NCBI GenBank assembly: GCA_963969495.1
Contig: OZ018329.1
Coordinates: 74,662,912 to 74,726,911, forward strand
Direction: 5' to 3'
Length of the DNA stretch: 64,000 bases
Source of the DNA: Ceratothoa steindachneri
Taxonomy: Eukaryota > Arthropoda > Malacostraca > Isopoda > Cymothoidae
Part shown: piece after piece, positions 35,218 to 46,041 of the stretch
How the letters are laid out: each line of letters starts with the position of its first letter
Numbering within the stretch: the first letter of the stretch is position 1
Made by a program: the position numbers and the translations under genes
The notes under the pieces: generated by a model
The model's input: only the letters and a program-made list of their open reading frames with translations
Told to the model about the DNA's origin: nothing
Database searches by the model: none

Positions 35218-35510
35218 TTCACAGGTTGGGAGAGAGGTCCGAGACTTGGCAGATGCCATTCAACCTTGACAATTTCAAGGTGATGCACATCGCCAATGCC
35301 AATCCTGAAGAAGACTACCGCTTGTTAGGTAGAGTTCTGGAGGTCACCGACCTTGAAAAGGACATGTGTGCAAAATGAGCAGCAACCTAAACTTTTCCAG
35401 GTAGTGTGCCGATGTAGAGAAAAGGGCCCAAAGACTATTGAGATACATTAAGAGGCAAGTTCGCTTCCGAAATAAGGGGGTTGTCCTTAACTTGTACTCA
35501 CCCTTTTCAT
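35218..35510 (+). pseudogene. Fragment of a second LINE type (RT thumb region, CR1-like)
   Basis: In shifting + frames the sequence reads WQMPFNLDNFKVMHIANAN-like, EVTDLEKDMCAKM, then ADVEKRAQ and LLRYIKRQVRFRNKGVVLNL. This matches the conserved segment after the RT catalytic site in CR1/Jockey-type LINEs and differs from the abundant LINE of this window. It starts right after the inverted repeat ends at 35204. Confidence 0.65.
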
Positions 35511-35793
35511 TCGTTTGTCCTTTTTCCTCTTTCCATTTGCATTGCGTTAACAGTTTCGTTGGTTGCAGCAGTTGTCTCTTGTTTTTTCGATATTTTTATT
35601 GCTCCTCCCTCGTTGGTTTTCGCTTTAAATTTTTTCAATCTTTCCTCTAATCCTTCCCCCTCCCCCTTTCTCTCACACCCCCTTCTCGTCATCTCCCTCC
35701 TCCATGTCCCCGCTCGATTGCTAGCCTAAAGGTACCCTCTTTGAATGGACCGTAAGGTCTCCTAGGGTACTTACTTTCCTTGTTACTCCTTGT

Positions 35794-35795
<2 letters not shown>

Positions 35796-35876
<81 letters not shown>

Positions 35877-36180
35877 CCCCTCTATTGCACCTCACTCCTC
35901 TATCGCTTCGCTCATCACACCTCCCCCTCTATCGCACCTCCCCCTCTCTATATCGCACCCTCTCCCTCATTATCGCATCTCCCCCCCTCTTCTCGCACCC
36001 CCTCTCTCTCTTTCGCACTCCCCCCTCTTCTCGCACCCCCTCTCTTTCGCACTCCCCCCTCTTCTCGCACCCCCTCTCTCTCTTTCGCACTCCCCCCTCT
36101 CTCTCGCCCTCCCCCTCTCTCTTGTCCTCCCCGCTCTCTTGCCCTCCCCCTTCTCTCTCTCTCTCTCGTACCCTCTCCCA
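35796..36180. repeat. (CT)n microsatellite and pyrimidine-rich minisatellite
   Basis: A (CT)n run to about 35872 is followed by a C/T-rich array with repeated CTCTTCTCGCACCCCCTCTC and CTTTCGCACTCCCCCCTC words up to the LINE tail at 36188. Strand asymmetry is extreme (almost no G outside CGC words). Long ORFs across it are compositional artefacts. Confidence 0.9.
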
Positions 36181-36187
36181 CCTTCCC

Positions 36188-36358
36188 ACCCATTGTCCCT
36201 TGTATTCGGGGTCGTCTACACAGACTTATGGACTATTTGACTTTTTTTCGTTTTTTGCTTTTCTTTTTGCGAATTTTAGAATAGCCTACTAGGATAGAAT
36301 TTTAATTACGGCGACTTATGCTCCCGTAGGCAGTCGCGAGATAGGCGACTAAAAAAAA
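36188..36358 (+). mobile_element. LINE 3' tail fragment
   Basis: Starts at TTGTCCCTTGTATTCGGGG, matching the last codons of the RNase H protein, then jumps to the T-rich UTR and the tail TACGGCGACTTATGC, GTAGGCAGTCGCGAGATAG, poly(A). It adjoins a (CT)n-rich tract on its 5' side. Noncoding. Confidence 0.75.
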
Positions 36359-36372
36359 TATCTCACCCATCA

Positions 36373-36400
36373 TCTCTCTCTCTCTCTCTCTCTCTCTCAA
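36373..36400. repeat. Short (CT)n run
   Basis: A CT run of about 28 bases just after the LINE tail. Confidence 0.85.
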
Positions 36401-36539
36401 ACCCTTTATCATCCTGCCTCTGTCGTTTTTCCTACTTTTCACTCCTGCTGGACGGTAGGAGCGCGGCGATATATAACTGAAACAGGATTGCTCTTTTGTG
36501 GATTGCTCCTTTGTGTCAATTAAATTCATGAGACTTTCC

Positions 36540-39500
36540 TGTAGTGACATTATAAATACGAAGAGCCTATTGTGAAAGTGAGGCGGAATTGCTGTCTTTG
36601 GAACTTGTAGTTTGGTGGAATGTTTATTGCCGCGTGCTATGAGGTCGATACGTGGTGGTTTAAAACCCGCCGCCCCATCCCTCCGAAGAACCCACTGTCT
36701 CGTGTAATGTATAAGGAAATGTAGTCAAAGCCTTTAAAAAGAGAAGTCTATATTTCACCGGAACTTATAGTTTGCATTCGCCAAATCTTGTATGTTTTCG
36801 TTGATTTTATGTGAAAGTTATAACCACAAATTTCCAAAATTCTGTTTATTTTTTATAAGATTTGAATGTAGACACCGACATTGTTTCAAGTTGTTCTTTT
36901 TTTATGTTTGACTCGTTTTGATTCGCGCTGTTGCTCTGAGATATCCACCTTCCTAAAATGTTGACAGTTTCTCGCTAGCTGAATTTATGAATGCATTCTC
37001 GTACAAAGGCTCTAAATGTTTTTCTTCATTATGATAACTAAGGCAGTTGGGTATATAAACATAGGTTGATAATTTCTTCTGGATTTACCCTTCTGGAAAC
37101 TTTTCCTGATCTCTTTCTCCCAAGATGATAAAAAGAAGTAAAATCCTAGCCCTGTTGTTGGGATACCCAAAGTAAAGGTGTTCTCTGTTGGCAGGCGACG
37201 GATGACGGCGATGCCATCAGGACCTCCTCTATCCCTTCTTCCTCTCACCCACACCCTCGTCCTTCGGAGTTCTCCCATTCGTCCTTGTACCCCCCAAAAC
37301 CGTCGCCCCACATCTGCCCACGATGCCATTACGTAGCGCGAGACAAGACGAACCTGAGGAAACACATTTTTACGCACACGGGAGAGAAGCCGTTCATGTG
37401 TAATCTGTGCGACTATAAAACAACACAGTCGAGCAATCTACACTCCCACTTCAGGAGACGCCACGCCCTTCCCACGCCCGAATCCGGACACAGCGAACGA
37501 GGGGATGAGAGGAACCTCGGACCTAGTTCTTCGGCTCACTTCGATCAACAAATCCGTGTCCTTTTCCCCGCCTCGGAGCAAACGTAACTCTACGACGATG
37601 TCGTCAATATAGACGATGTCTTGGCAATGCCTTAGCATCGCTGTGCTGTCATCCTCGAGTAAACCTGTGTCCCTTTCGACAGGAGCAAGATAAGGTGCCT
37701 GACGAGTGGGGTCATTTTCAGAATTGATCAAGATAGGTTAATTCGCTTGAAGGTTTCATAATGTGTTGGTTTGGATTTTGGAAATTCAACCAAAGAACTT
37801 CTACATTTTTTTTAAAACGTTACGTGTCTAGCCATGAACCTTCCTCCGTTGCTCAAAATTTAAGGCCTCAAATATTCACATTTCTAATTGATCATCCCAT
37901 TTTCGATCGTTGCTGACGTAGTTGTGCTAAATTGTATGATGGATAGATTTCCGACGGGGCATACCAAACTCTGCGGAGTTTGACGTCTTTTATGCTAGTG
38001 TGTTGATTCTATTGGGCTTTTATTGCCCATATCTCAAATATTTAGTGATCTTGAACTGGCATTTTTTAATAAGCATTTTTAGTGTGCCAATTTGATCTCT
38101 ATATTCGTCTTTATTACAACCTGGAAAAGAATTGAGTTCTTCTTAAATGTTGACTGTGTATATACATACATGTATATAATATGAGCAATGAATTTGTGAA
38201 TTATAGATTAATTGACTTATAAATAGCAAATGTAAATATGTCGCCTTCGCAACCAGATTGGTCGCTAAACCAAAAGGGTTACTCTGTTGTGTGTTAAAGC
38301 ACACAAGTAATGCTGATTCGCTAGCGAATAACTTGCGGTACCATAAAATGTATTATAAAACCATATGTATTTATTATAATTGAAAGGCTATAAATTGTGT
38401 TCGTATATAGTAATGATACGTAATAGTTTGCTATAGATATTGATGGTAAACCTTTGTCAGGCGACGTGTTAAATCCCCCCAAAATGCCACTTGTAACATG
38501 TCTTCTACATACGCAGACCATGAGGATTTTGTATTATAGATTACTTTGTGCAACCAAGTCCTATCCATTGTTTATGTTTTCTCCAATTACCTTTCAAACA
38601 GCTCAAACTGAACTGATGTCATCACTTAATCTAGTTATGATGTTTAGTGTTCCAGACAGTTTCACAAGAGTAGGTCATAACGGTAAGCTAGCTTTTTCGA
38701 GGGGTTTTGCGGGCTAACTTTACCCACTGCCTCGCCAACTCGTTAATGTCCAACTAGTCAAAGCGATTTGAACGCACCATAGTAGAATCTGCTTCGAGAT
38801 CTTTAAGAAATCTATTTTCTATGTGAATCCCTCTGAATTGGACTAAATATCACTGGTGAAAAATCTTTTGTTAGTTTATATTTATAATACAAATTCTTGC
38901 ATAGTTCTCGCAATAACTCAGTCTTTGTGATTTTCTTTTTTTAATGTTTTTTCATTCAAACTAGGAAAGTACAAGTACTTATAGCTTCTAACGTTTAAGT
39001 ACTCTTGTATAGAAGTTTGTTCTCTTAGGTTTGATTAAGCCAAATATCAATTTTCAATGCCCCATTGCCTTACAATTTATATTTGATTAGTTTATTTGGA
39101 TGCAATTAGAACAGTAAAATTAGTGTTCTTTTTAGCCAAATCATATATATATATATCTTTTTCAACATGTCACTCATGTCATAGGTTCGCCATCGCTTCT
39201 AGTGTCCTTTTTCTTGATGCAATAAATTTCTGTCTATGTCCCATCTCATTAAGCCTTGGGACATTAAGGGTTAGGTTAGGGTGTGTGAGCACTATTCTTC
39301 ACACCATCCTTGTTCTGGGTTAAGATGTATATGGTCTGAAGAAAGAGGTTGTAAATTAGAATGTTGAGATGGTGCGTGCATGAAAGAGTGGGCGAGATTA
39401 AACTTGTAAAGAGAATATGAGAGTGAATGTTTTTGTGTGCGAGGAGTTAGCTAAGCGCCTAAAAGATTGTGGCTCTGCCCGAGAAATAGAGAACTGGCAC

Positions 39501-39995
39501 GGATAAGTTGATTTATGATAAATATGCATGGTCGAAGGGGGGAGGGGGTGGCTGAGACCTGTCGGGGGATTAACCTTGAGTGGACAAGAAGGGTAGCTTT
39601 GTGTTCAATTGAGAGGTGGGATGGGGGAGAGTAATTTACCTGGCGATGATGCACGTAGACTTCACTTTTGTGAGTGATGGTGCCAACCCAATTCTCTATT
39701 GGAGGACCTAATTTCTTGAAATTGTGGAGGCATTTCTCATCATTTCTGAACCGCCTTTCTCCTCGCATCCTAACCTAATCCACTCTCCCATCCGATCTTT
39801 TCCCACCAAGTGTCGCCTATACGCGGTGTGTCGTTCTTCCCTTCCCTTTCTGAAAAGTTGCGAGGCGCTTTAGGGTATGCAGGAACCCACACTAGCAAAA
39901 ACCTGACTGTCCACTCTAGGGTAGCCATGGTTGCTTGGATCGCTTGTCACCGATGCCTTCCCAACGCTCACGTCTCTATTTTCGACCATTTCTAG
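36540..39995. other. No gene apart from exon E
   Basis: Outside 37195-37587 the sequence is AT-rich with no recognisable mobile element. The 105-codon minus ORF at 39451-39768 shows no motif. Confidence 0.5.
37195..37587 (+). CDS. Alternative 3' exon E: C2H2 zinc-finger pair
   Basis: Terminal exon of about 130 codons after the acceptor TTGGCAG at 37188-37194. It is phase 0 like the others, but here the triplet at the acceptor is CAG rather than TAG. A Ser/His/Pro-rich lead of about 37 residues is followed by two fingers (C-x2-C-x12-H-x3-H, TGEKP, C-x2-C-x12-H-x4-H) and a polar tail of about 40 residues rich in Ser, Glu and Arg. Helix residues of finger 1 match exon D closely, and those of finger 2 match exons A and C (TQSSNL). 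The frame is intact throughout. Confidence 0.85.
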   Translation, partial: ATDDGDAIRTSSIPSSSHPHPRPSEFSHSSLYPPKPSPHICPRCHYVARDKTNLRKHIFTHTGEKPFMCNLCDYKTTQSSNLHSHFRRRHALPTPESGHSERGDERNLGPSSSAHFDQQIRVLFPASEQT

Positions 39996-40343
39996 GAAGA
40001 GGCGAGGCAAATGGCAGTTAAGAAGGAGGCGTGGAGAGGAAGCCCAGATTTGACCTCGCCTGACCGAAACTCATCGCCGGATTCGAGAAACTACTTTACT
40101 TGCTGGAGCCCTTTTCCCACGGGGCCATTGAACTCCAAACGGTATGACTGCGCCATCTGCCCCAAGGGATTCGACCACAAGGGCAATTACAGAAAGCACC
40201 TTCGCACACACACTGGGGAACGACCTTTCACGTGCCATTGGTGTCAATACAGCGCGTCTCAGAAAGGAAACCTACACTCTCACATCAAGAGAATGCACTG
40301 CGATGCCAAAAAGGTTTTCCCTCGCCATTTCACGCCCCAATGA
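39996..40343 (+). CDS. Alternative 3' exon F: C2H2 zinc-finger pair
   Basis: Terminal exon of about 115 codons after the acceptor TTTCTAG at 39989-39995, with the TAG in frame as a stop. An ATG lies five codons in, but the phase agrees with splicing. A polar, Ser/Pro-rich lead precedes two fingers: C-x2-C-x12-H-x3-H with helix DHKGNYRK, a TGERP linker, then C-x2-C-x12-H-x4-H with helix SQKGNLHS. Finger 1 is closest to that of exon G (SHKGNFER), so F and G form a sub-pair although about 21 kb of mobile DNA separates them. Expected role as for the other exons. Confidence 0.85.
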   Translation, partial: EEARQMAVKKEAWRGSPDLTSPDRNSSPDSRNYFTCWSPFPTGPLNSKRYDCAICPKGFDHKGNYRKHLRTHTGERPFTCHWCQYSASQKGNLHSHIKRMHCDAKKVFPRHFTPQ

Positions 40344-40499
40344 ATACGAGACGAAGTGCATTGGAGTATGTGAAGGGAAAACTGGTACGATTCCGCTTTA
40401 AATCTTCCTATACGTGTTGCGAAAGTGATATTGATGCAATTTGACTTTAAATCTTGGGGGGGGGGCTTCCAAATACAGAGTAATAATATAATTAATTAA

Positions 40500-40617
40500 A
40501 AAACAAGGTCAACAGACAGTCGCGTGCTCTCAATTATTCTGAATTGCGAGCTTCAAAACTTTCAATAATTCCCGAACTCAACTTGAGAGGACCTTGGCAA
40601 TTAAGTGCACGCGACTA
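40500..40617. repeat. Dispersed MITE-like repeat, short copy 3
   Basis: A compact copy whose ends AGTCGCGTGCTCTCAATT and AATTAAGTGCACGCGACT are inverted, which supports a MITE-type origin. The central AATAACATC segment is absent. Confidence 0.72.
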
Positions 40618-41228
40618 AAAAGGCTTTTCTCACGTTAGTGTGTCAATTGTAACGAGCCTATACAAATGTGCGCCCATTTCTTAAAACCAAAAGCATGTTT
40701 TTATGTAGGGCTCTTTTCAACTTTTCATTTCGTGACTGTAATTTGCACCCCCATCTGTTTTATATTCTCAATATATCTGAATTAAAAAAAAAAAACCGAC
40801 GCATTTTTCCTTCTTCACGCATTAAGTTTTTAATGTCCATAAACTCGTAAGCCAAAGGTAGTTTTTTTGGTACGTGTTCTTAGTTGGGTTAAGTACCCAT
40901 TTTCACGTCACTAGTAGATCACTAGTGTTTCCTATGGAGGTACTCGTAGATGCATAACCAGAACAAGTTCTATATGACCGCTGATTGATGTCAAAACACA
41001 ATACCTTCCCCCCCACCACCACCCCGCGCCGAAATGAGCGGTACTTTTCTGGATGGCCAGATTGTCATTCTGACTTTTATGTGAGTTTCATCTTCCGGTC
41101 TGGGGATCTCTTGCACGATATGACGGATGGTGGTACTTGCCACTTACCTTTAAGAACTTCTTAGAAATTTTCAAACGGAAATCAGTCGTTTTTACTCGAG
41201 TTTAATTAGCCACAACGTGCTTGAAATT

Positions 41229-42143
41229 CGAGGGGCGGTCAATAAGTTTTGCAATTCGGATATAAGGAAACGAGATATGAAGAAAATTGTTTTATTATTT
41301 TTCAATATAACTACCCTCGACTTCAATGCACTTGCGCCACTTGTCCCTGAGGCTTCGAATTCCCTACAACCAGAAATCTCCAGACTGCTGTTGAATCCAG
41401 CCCTGGACGGAAAGCTGGACATCTTCATCGTCTCCAAACCGGCGTCCACGCAGTGCAGCCTTAAGCTGGCGGAATAAAAAGTAGTCGCTAGGGGCCAGAT
41501 CTGGACTGTAGGGGGGATGGTTGAGCTCCTCGAATCCGCACTCGCGCAGGGCAGCTTGTGCAACTCTGGCCTTGTGGACTTTGACGACGTTGAAGTCGAT
41601 CATGGGGCGTGAGGTTTCTAGGGACCTTGGTCATGGCCAAATTGTCGTGGATGATGTTCATAACACTTCCATGTGATATTCCAAGTTCTCGCTCGATTTA
41701 TTCGACCTTCACCCGTCGATTTTCGAGGATCATCCTCTCCATACAGGCCACATTGTTCTTGTTGGTCACGTCTGATGGCCGTCCTGGACGGGGGTCATAT
41801 TCAAGGGACCCAGAGCATGGTAGAACTCCCTATTTCAGCGAGCAATGGTTGCATAGGAAGGGGCGGTGTCGGTGCACACTGCAACCATGCCTTCATGGAT
41901 CTCTTTTGCATTCTTGCCTTCCTTGGTCAAAAATTTGATCACTGCGCGGTGCTCAACCTTCTCCATTGGTGAAAAATTGTGACTGACGATCTGCGATCAG
42001 CTGCTGCTTCTTAAATAGACGAGGCAGGAGGGTGCGGCTGCAGGTCCTAACTTGTCATAACTTGTCCTAACACCCCCACAAACAGCCATCCCCCTTCCTC
42101 TGTTTTGCCCTGCCGATTTTCAAAACTTATTCACCGCCCCTCG
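41229..42143 (-). mobile_element. Internally deleted mariner element, copy 2
   Basis: Inverted relative to copy 1, with the same 915-bp length and the same CGAGGGGCGGTCAATAAGTTT terminal repeats. A TA pair follows the 42143 end. Point differences from copy 1 show the two diverged after insertion. Confidence 0.9.
41280..41966 (-). pseudogene. Mariner transposase, deleted (copy 2)
   Basis: The reverse strand carries the same deleted transposase. The N-terminal DNA-binding part has several frameshifts and stops. The sequence then jumps to MIDFNVVKVHKARVAQAALR at the same junction as copy 1 and keeps PYSPDLAPSDYF. The first two catalytic Asp residues are deleted. Not functional. Confidence 0.87.
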
Positions 42144-42399
42144 TATATTCCTAAGAATTGATCGGTTTCGCCGTTGAGGTCATGCTAAAGTCACGATTAA
42201 TCGTGCCATTCTACTCAGCCATTTTCAAACTTGTAAACGGTGCTCTATTTTTTCTTAATTGATAATGGAGACGAGTGACTAATTAGTTCTTCACTTATTA
42301 AGAATGGGGATGGGGGGGCAAATACCATGACAACCTTTGGATGACAAAAATCCACAAGACCCTGTTAAAATGTATTTTTTGTTTTGTTTTTTTTGCATG

Positions 42400-42492
42400 T
42401 TTGTTTCTTGTTTTTGGTTATTCTAGCCTAGTATTAGTTTCGGCGCTTTTGCCCTCGTAGGCACTCACCAGATGGGCTCCTTAAAAATTAAA
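42400..42492 (+). mobile_element. LINE 3' tail fragment
   Basis: Carries TTCTAGCCTAGTATTAG, CGGCGCTTTTGCCCTCGTAGGC and CACCAGATGGGCTCCTTAAAAA, a diverged form of the family's terminal 80 bases. It is the only LINE part recognisable here. Confidence 0.65.
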
Positions 42493-42775
42493 AAATCCAC
42501 TTTTAATGCGAACATCAACGAGATTATCCCTGCCATGCTGTGAGTGAAAAGGTTGTGTGGGTTTTTTTTTAAAGAATAAAATGGCAAATTGTGTGTTAGG
42601 TACTTATCGAGTGCATTCAAAATATTAAGAACAGGGTGGGTATTTTGAGTGTCCAGGTCCCAGATCACACACAACACGGGCATGTAGCTAGAGGGAAATT
42701 GGCGGATTATAGCTAGCTACTTAGCTAATTGCCGCCACCCGTCCATTTTGGATCGTGAGCGAGATCCCTCGACCG

Positions 42776-43130
42776 AATAGTGAAATTCGCATAAAGATTA
42801 GAATAACAATCAGCGGTAACCCCTAGGGCACCAGAGCCCGTGCATCGTTGACGCCAATCAGCGAGCAAAGAGCCCTTTGTTGCCCACGAGATTGTGGATT
42901 GGCAACTCAGAGTTCGTCTACGTAAGAGTGATGTGTTTTTTGCGCGAAATAAACATGTGGAAGAGACAGCGGTTTTGATTGACTAAATGTGCGATTATGT
43001 ATTTGGATGGATAGGCTTGCGCGCATGTGCCAGACTCTGCGGCAGCTCCCAGCGAGCGCCGAGAATCGAACCGGAAATCCAACGCAGTCAGTGAGTTTGC
43101 ATCGCTTCTCCACTAGGATACTTCTTTTTC
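42776..43130. repeat. Dispersed tRNA-like repeat of about 430 bp, copy 2
   Basis: Homologous to 2676-3115, with the same order of blocks (CATAAAGATTAGAATAACAA, AAGAGTGATGTGTT, CAGCGAGCGCCGA, GAATCGAACC). No recognisable coding part. Confidence 0.65.
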
Positions 43131-43590
43131 CGACTGTATGGTTGCAAGTTTTTATATAAATTCACTTTTTTCTGCTTATTATTAGCAAAAGATCAAATTC
43201 ATTTCAGTCTGCCACAAATTTGATCGATTTTCCTACCTCTTCTTGACGGCATTTTTCTTTTTTCGAACCACCCCGGATCGGGGCTGAGGGGGGAGGGGAC
43301 ATTGTTCCCTAACCCCTCAGCTCCGGTTCGGGATGGGGTTTTTTTAACAACCTGCTTCATCCCCACCCATACCTTCCTCACATCCCTTTTCCTCTCCTCT
43401 TCACAACCTATATTTTTTACGCCGTGTTCAAGGTGGAGCCGCCATGCCGAAGGACTGCCAGGCCACCAGGCGGGAGGGGTGGTCCTGAATGGCGGCGCCT
43501 GGCTCTGCCGGGCTTGTAAGCACCTCTCGCAGTGCGGGCAACTGCGAGAGGTGATGAGCTATTGCGTCCCGTAATAAAAAGAGGGTCACC

Positions 43591-46041
43591 ATGCCCATGA
43601 ATGAAAAAAACAACCAAAAAACCCAACCCCCAACTTCCCCAAGAAAATTGACGGAGCCGCCCTCGGGCAGCTCCACCGAGAAAATGGAGGTCCCCCCCCT
43701 TGTGCTTGCGCAAGGGACCCTCCATAACTCTTTAACCGGAGAGGAGGCTTACTCCTCTCCTACGCCTACGGGTGTAGGGGACTCCCCCTCACCCCCTTCT
43801 CTGGAGGTGCTCCCAGGCACCTCCCTATCTCCAGCGGCAGTCCCTCCTTTGCTTTCTAAGGGGACTGCCAAGAAAGCCAGCAGGCAGCCCATTGCCGACC
43901 GCCCCTCGTGCAAGCGGCTCGGTAGGGCAAACCCCCTTAGGGGGGAGAGGGAAGCCAGGCCCCTTCGGTCGCTTCCCTCAAAAGACCTGCTGGCAAGAAT
44001 TTTAAACCTTGCTGGGGTCAAGGCCTGTGCCTCCCCACACCACCTGACTAGTGACAATACTGCCAAGGGGACCTGCGATGTCCTGGGAGGGGATGGCCAA
44101 CTGGAGGCCCCTCCTGTGATAGACATGGTCCTTGAGGAGACCCAGCCTCAGACGGTAGGGCCTTCCATGGGGGGGAATTCGGGCTCGGCGCCAAGCACCG
44201 AACCCGAATCCGCCCCTATGCAAGGTCCTCCTCAAATGGCTGAGGGCTCCGAGGCAGTAAAAGGAGGGGAGGGATCTCCTCCGACAGGTGCCCCTACGAC
44301 AACCAGGACCTTCTCCATTTCGGAGAGGGACCTGGCTGAGGCTGGTCCATCTGGCCTGGGGACTTCTGCCGGCGGAGGTGAAAAGCGGGTTCATTCCCCG
44401 CCCTCCTCTCCGAAAAAGAAAAAGAAAAAGACAAAAAAGACTCGGGGCTCCTCTCCATCCGCGGGGGCTGCGGGGACGGATGGGTCTGCTGCCACTCTGG
44501 CAAGCGACCAAGCCAAGATCGGCACATCCGCCCCCTCTGCCCCCCCGGTTGTGTTGCCCCTGACAAAGAAGACTAATACCAAGAGTGCACAGGGCGGAGC
44601 CTCGATGACATCGGGGCCCCTGATTCAGAGGTTACCTGGCGTTTTCGAGCCCGCTGGCTTCAAACGCTTCCTCGTTATTCGCTCCACTGATGGCACCATG
44701 TTGTCCAAGGGCAACATGATCCATCAGAGGAGAGGATTAGCTAGTGCAATTGGTAGAGAGCCGAAGGTAACCCGTTTCTCGGACGGGAGCCTTCTGGCGA
44801 ATGCGGCGAATCCCGCCGAGGCGGCCAAGATAAGTGCTCTTCGGACACTTCATGGCACCCCGGTGAGTGTGACGCCGCACTCTACCATGAACTTTGTGAA
44901 AGGAGTAGCTTATGCGAGGGAACTCGTTGACTACTCCATTGAGGACATCACCTTAGAGCTGGCCGACCATGGGGCGGTCAAGGTCGAGCGTGTGATGAGA
45001 AAACAGGGAGGGGCCTCGAGACCCACCCCTACACTCTTCGTCACGTTCGACTGTGACAAGCTCCCTGAGTCGGTGCGTGCCGGTTGGTACCGCTACCGCG
45101 TGAAGGCATTCGTGCCACTGCCGCGGCGGTGCTATTACTGTCACCGCTTCGGCCATACGAATCGATCATGTAGACGTGCAAAATCGGGGTCACCCGAAGT
45201 CTGTGTAAATTGCTCTAAGGTCGCACACGATAAGTCCAAATCGTGTGTGGCCAAGTGTGTCAATTGCGGAGAGCCGCACCCTGCTTCTTTGAAGCAATGT
45301 GGTGCATATCTCCTTGAGAAAGAAATCCTGGCCGTTCAGGCCCAGGATCGACTCTCATTCCGCGAGGCTAAGGACTTGGTCCTGGCGCGCCCGGCTCTGC
45401 CTGGGACGTCATATGCCTCAATAGTTAGAAAAGCACCCTCTGCTCCTGGCCCATCCAGGCCAACGAGCACGGTTGTTTCCGCGCCCATTCGGAGCCCTTC
45501 TGCGGGCTCTACCCAACCCGGGCGCTCCCCTGGTAAAGCTGGCGGCAAAAAGGGTTCATACCCTGCCCCGGCTAAAACCAGGGCTCCCCCCTCTTCCCCC
45601 AGCGTGACCGTTTGCCGTAAGGCGAAACGGCCACGTGCCTCCACCGAGTCGTTAGACTCACAGGAGGCAACACCCCTGAAGATGGTCGCTAGGCCATCTT
45701 CCGGGGTTCCTAAAGCTGTCCCCCGAAAGGAGGACAGCAACAAAGGGGCTTCGGCTCCTTCGCCCACGCCCCGAGGTGGAGCGAGTGGCTTGGAGACGGT
45801 GGTTCCTCGAAAAGAGGGCCCCCCGCCTCCGAAGCCGCAACGCCCGCCTAAGGTTTCGAGGCGGAGGGAGGAAAAGACTCGCATGGCGAGCCCAACCTCC
45901 CCCAATAAGTCCTCGAAGGCGACAGCGCCTTCAGCGCTTTGTCCGGCCAACAGCGCCCGGGGTTCTGCCCCCGGGAAGCGTACGGCCATTCCCGTGAGGG
46001 TCTTCAATTCGAGGAGGGGCCCCGCGTCTCCTCCGAGCTAG
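43591..46041 (+). CDS. LINE ORF1 (gag-like nucleic-acid-binding protein)
   Basis: An 816-codon ORF beginning ATGCCCATGAATG. The N-terminal half is Pro/Ser/Gly-rich and low-complexity, with a Lys-rich patch near residue 275 (PKKKKKKTKK) that could be a nuclear-localisation signal. At about residues 513-575 come three zinc knuckles: C-x2-C-x4-H-x4-C, C-x2-C-x4-H-x5-C and C-x2-C-x3-H-x6-C. The C-terminal third is again Pro/Ser/Lys-rich. In related LINEs this protein coats element RNA. It overlaps ORF2 by 103 bases. The reading frame is intact. A degraded relative at 57350-59280 preserves the same segments in the same order, which supports the ORF as real. Confidence 0.9.
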   Translation: MPMNEKNNQKTQPPTSPRKLTEPPSGSSTEKMEVPPLVLAQGTLHNSLTGEEAYSSPTPTGVGDSPSPPSLEVLPGTSLSPAAVPPLLSKGTAKKASRQPIADRPSCKRLGRANPLRGEREARPLRSLPSKDLLARILNLAGVKACASPHHLTSDNTAKGTCDVLGGDGQLEAPPVIDMVLEETQPQTVGPSMGGNSGSAPSTEPESAPMQGPPQMAEGSEAVKGGEGSPPTGAPTTTRTFSISERDLAEAGPSGLGTSAGGGEKRVHSPPSSPKKKKKKTKKTRGSSPSAGAAGTDGSAATLASDQAKIGTSAPSAPPVVLPLTKKTNTKSAQGGASMTSGPLIQRLPGVFEPAGFKRFLVIRSTDGTMLSKGNMIHQRRGLASAIGREPKVTRFSDGSLLANAANPAEAAKISALRTLHGTPVSVTPHSTMNFVKGVAYARELVDYSIEDITLELADHGAVKVERVMRKQGGASRPTPTLFVTFDCDKLPESVRAGWYRYRVKAFVPLPRRCYYCHRFGHTNRSCRRAKSGSPEVCVNCSKVAHDKSKSCVAKCVNCGEPHPASLKQCGAYLLEKEILAVQAQDRLSFREAKDLVLARPALPGTSYASIVRKAPSAPGPSRPTSTVVSAPIRSPSAGSTQPGRSPGKAGGKKGSYPAPAKTRAPPSSPSVTVCRKAKRPRASTESLDSQEATPLKMVARPSSGVPKAVPRKEDSNKGASAPSPTPRGGASGLETVVPRKEGPPPPKPQRPPKVSRRREEKTRMASPTSPNKSSKATAPSALCPANSARGSAPGKRTAIPVRVFNSRRGPASPPS

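Noticed and set aside
35780..36292. Long Ser/Leu/Pro-rich ORFs
   Set aside because: They are caused by the (CT)n and C/T-rich array, with mirrored Arg/Glu ORFs on the other strand.
39270..39290. TTAGG-type telomere repeat (GGGTTAGGTTAGGG)
   Set aside because: Only about two units; far too short to be a telomeric insertion.
43268..43400. HDV-like self-cleaving ribozyme at the LINE 5' end
   Set aside because: Hairpins exist, but I could not build the nested double pseudoknot with the required strand order; left as a structure observation only.
44002..46007. Long minus-strand ORFs across LINE ORF1
   Set aside because: Shadows of a GC-rich coding region on the + strand, without motifs.
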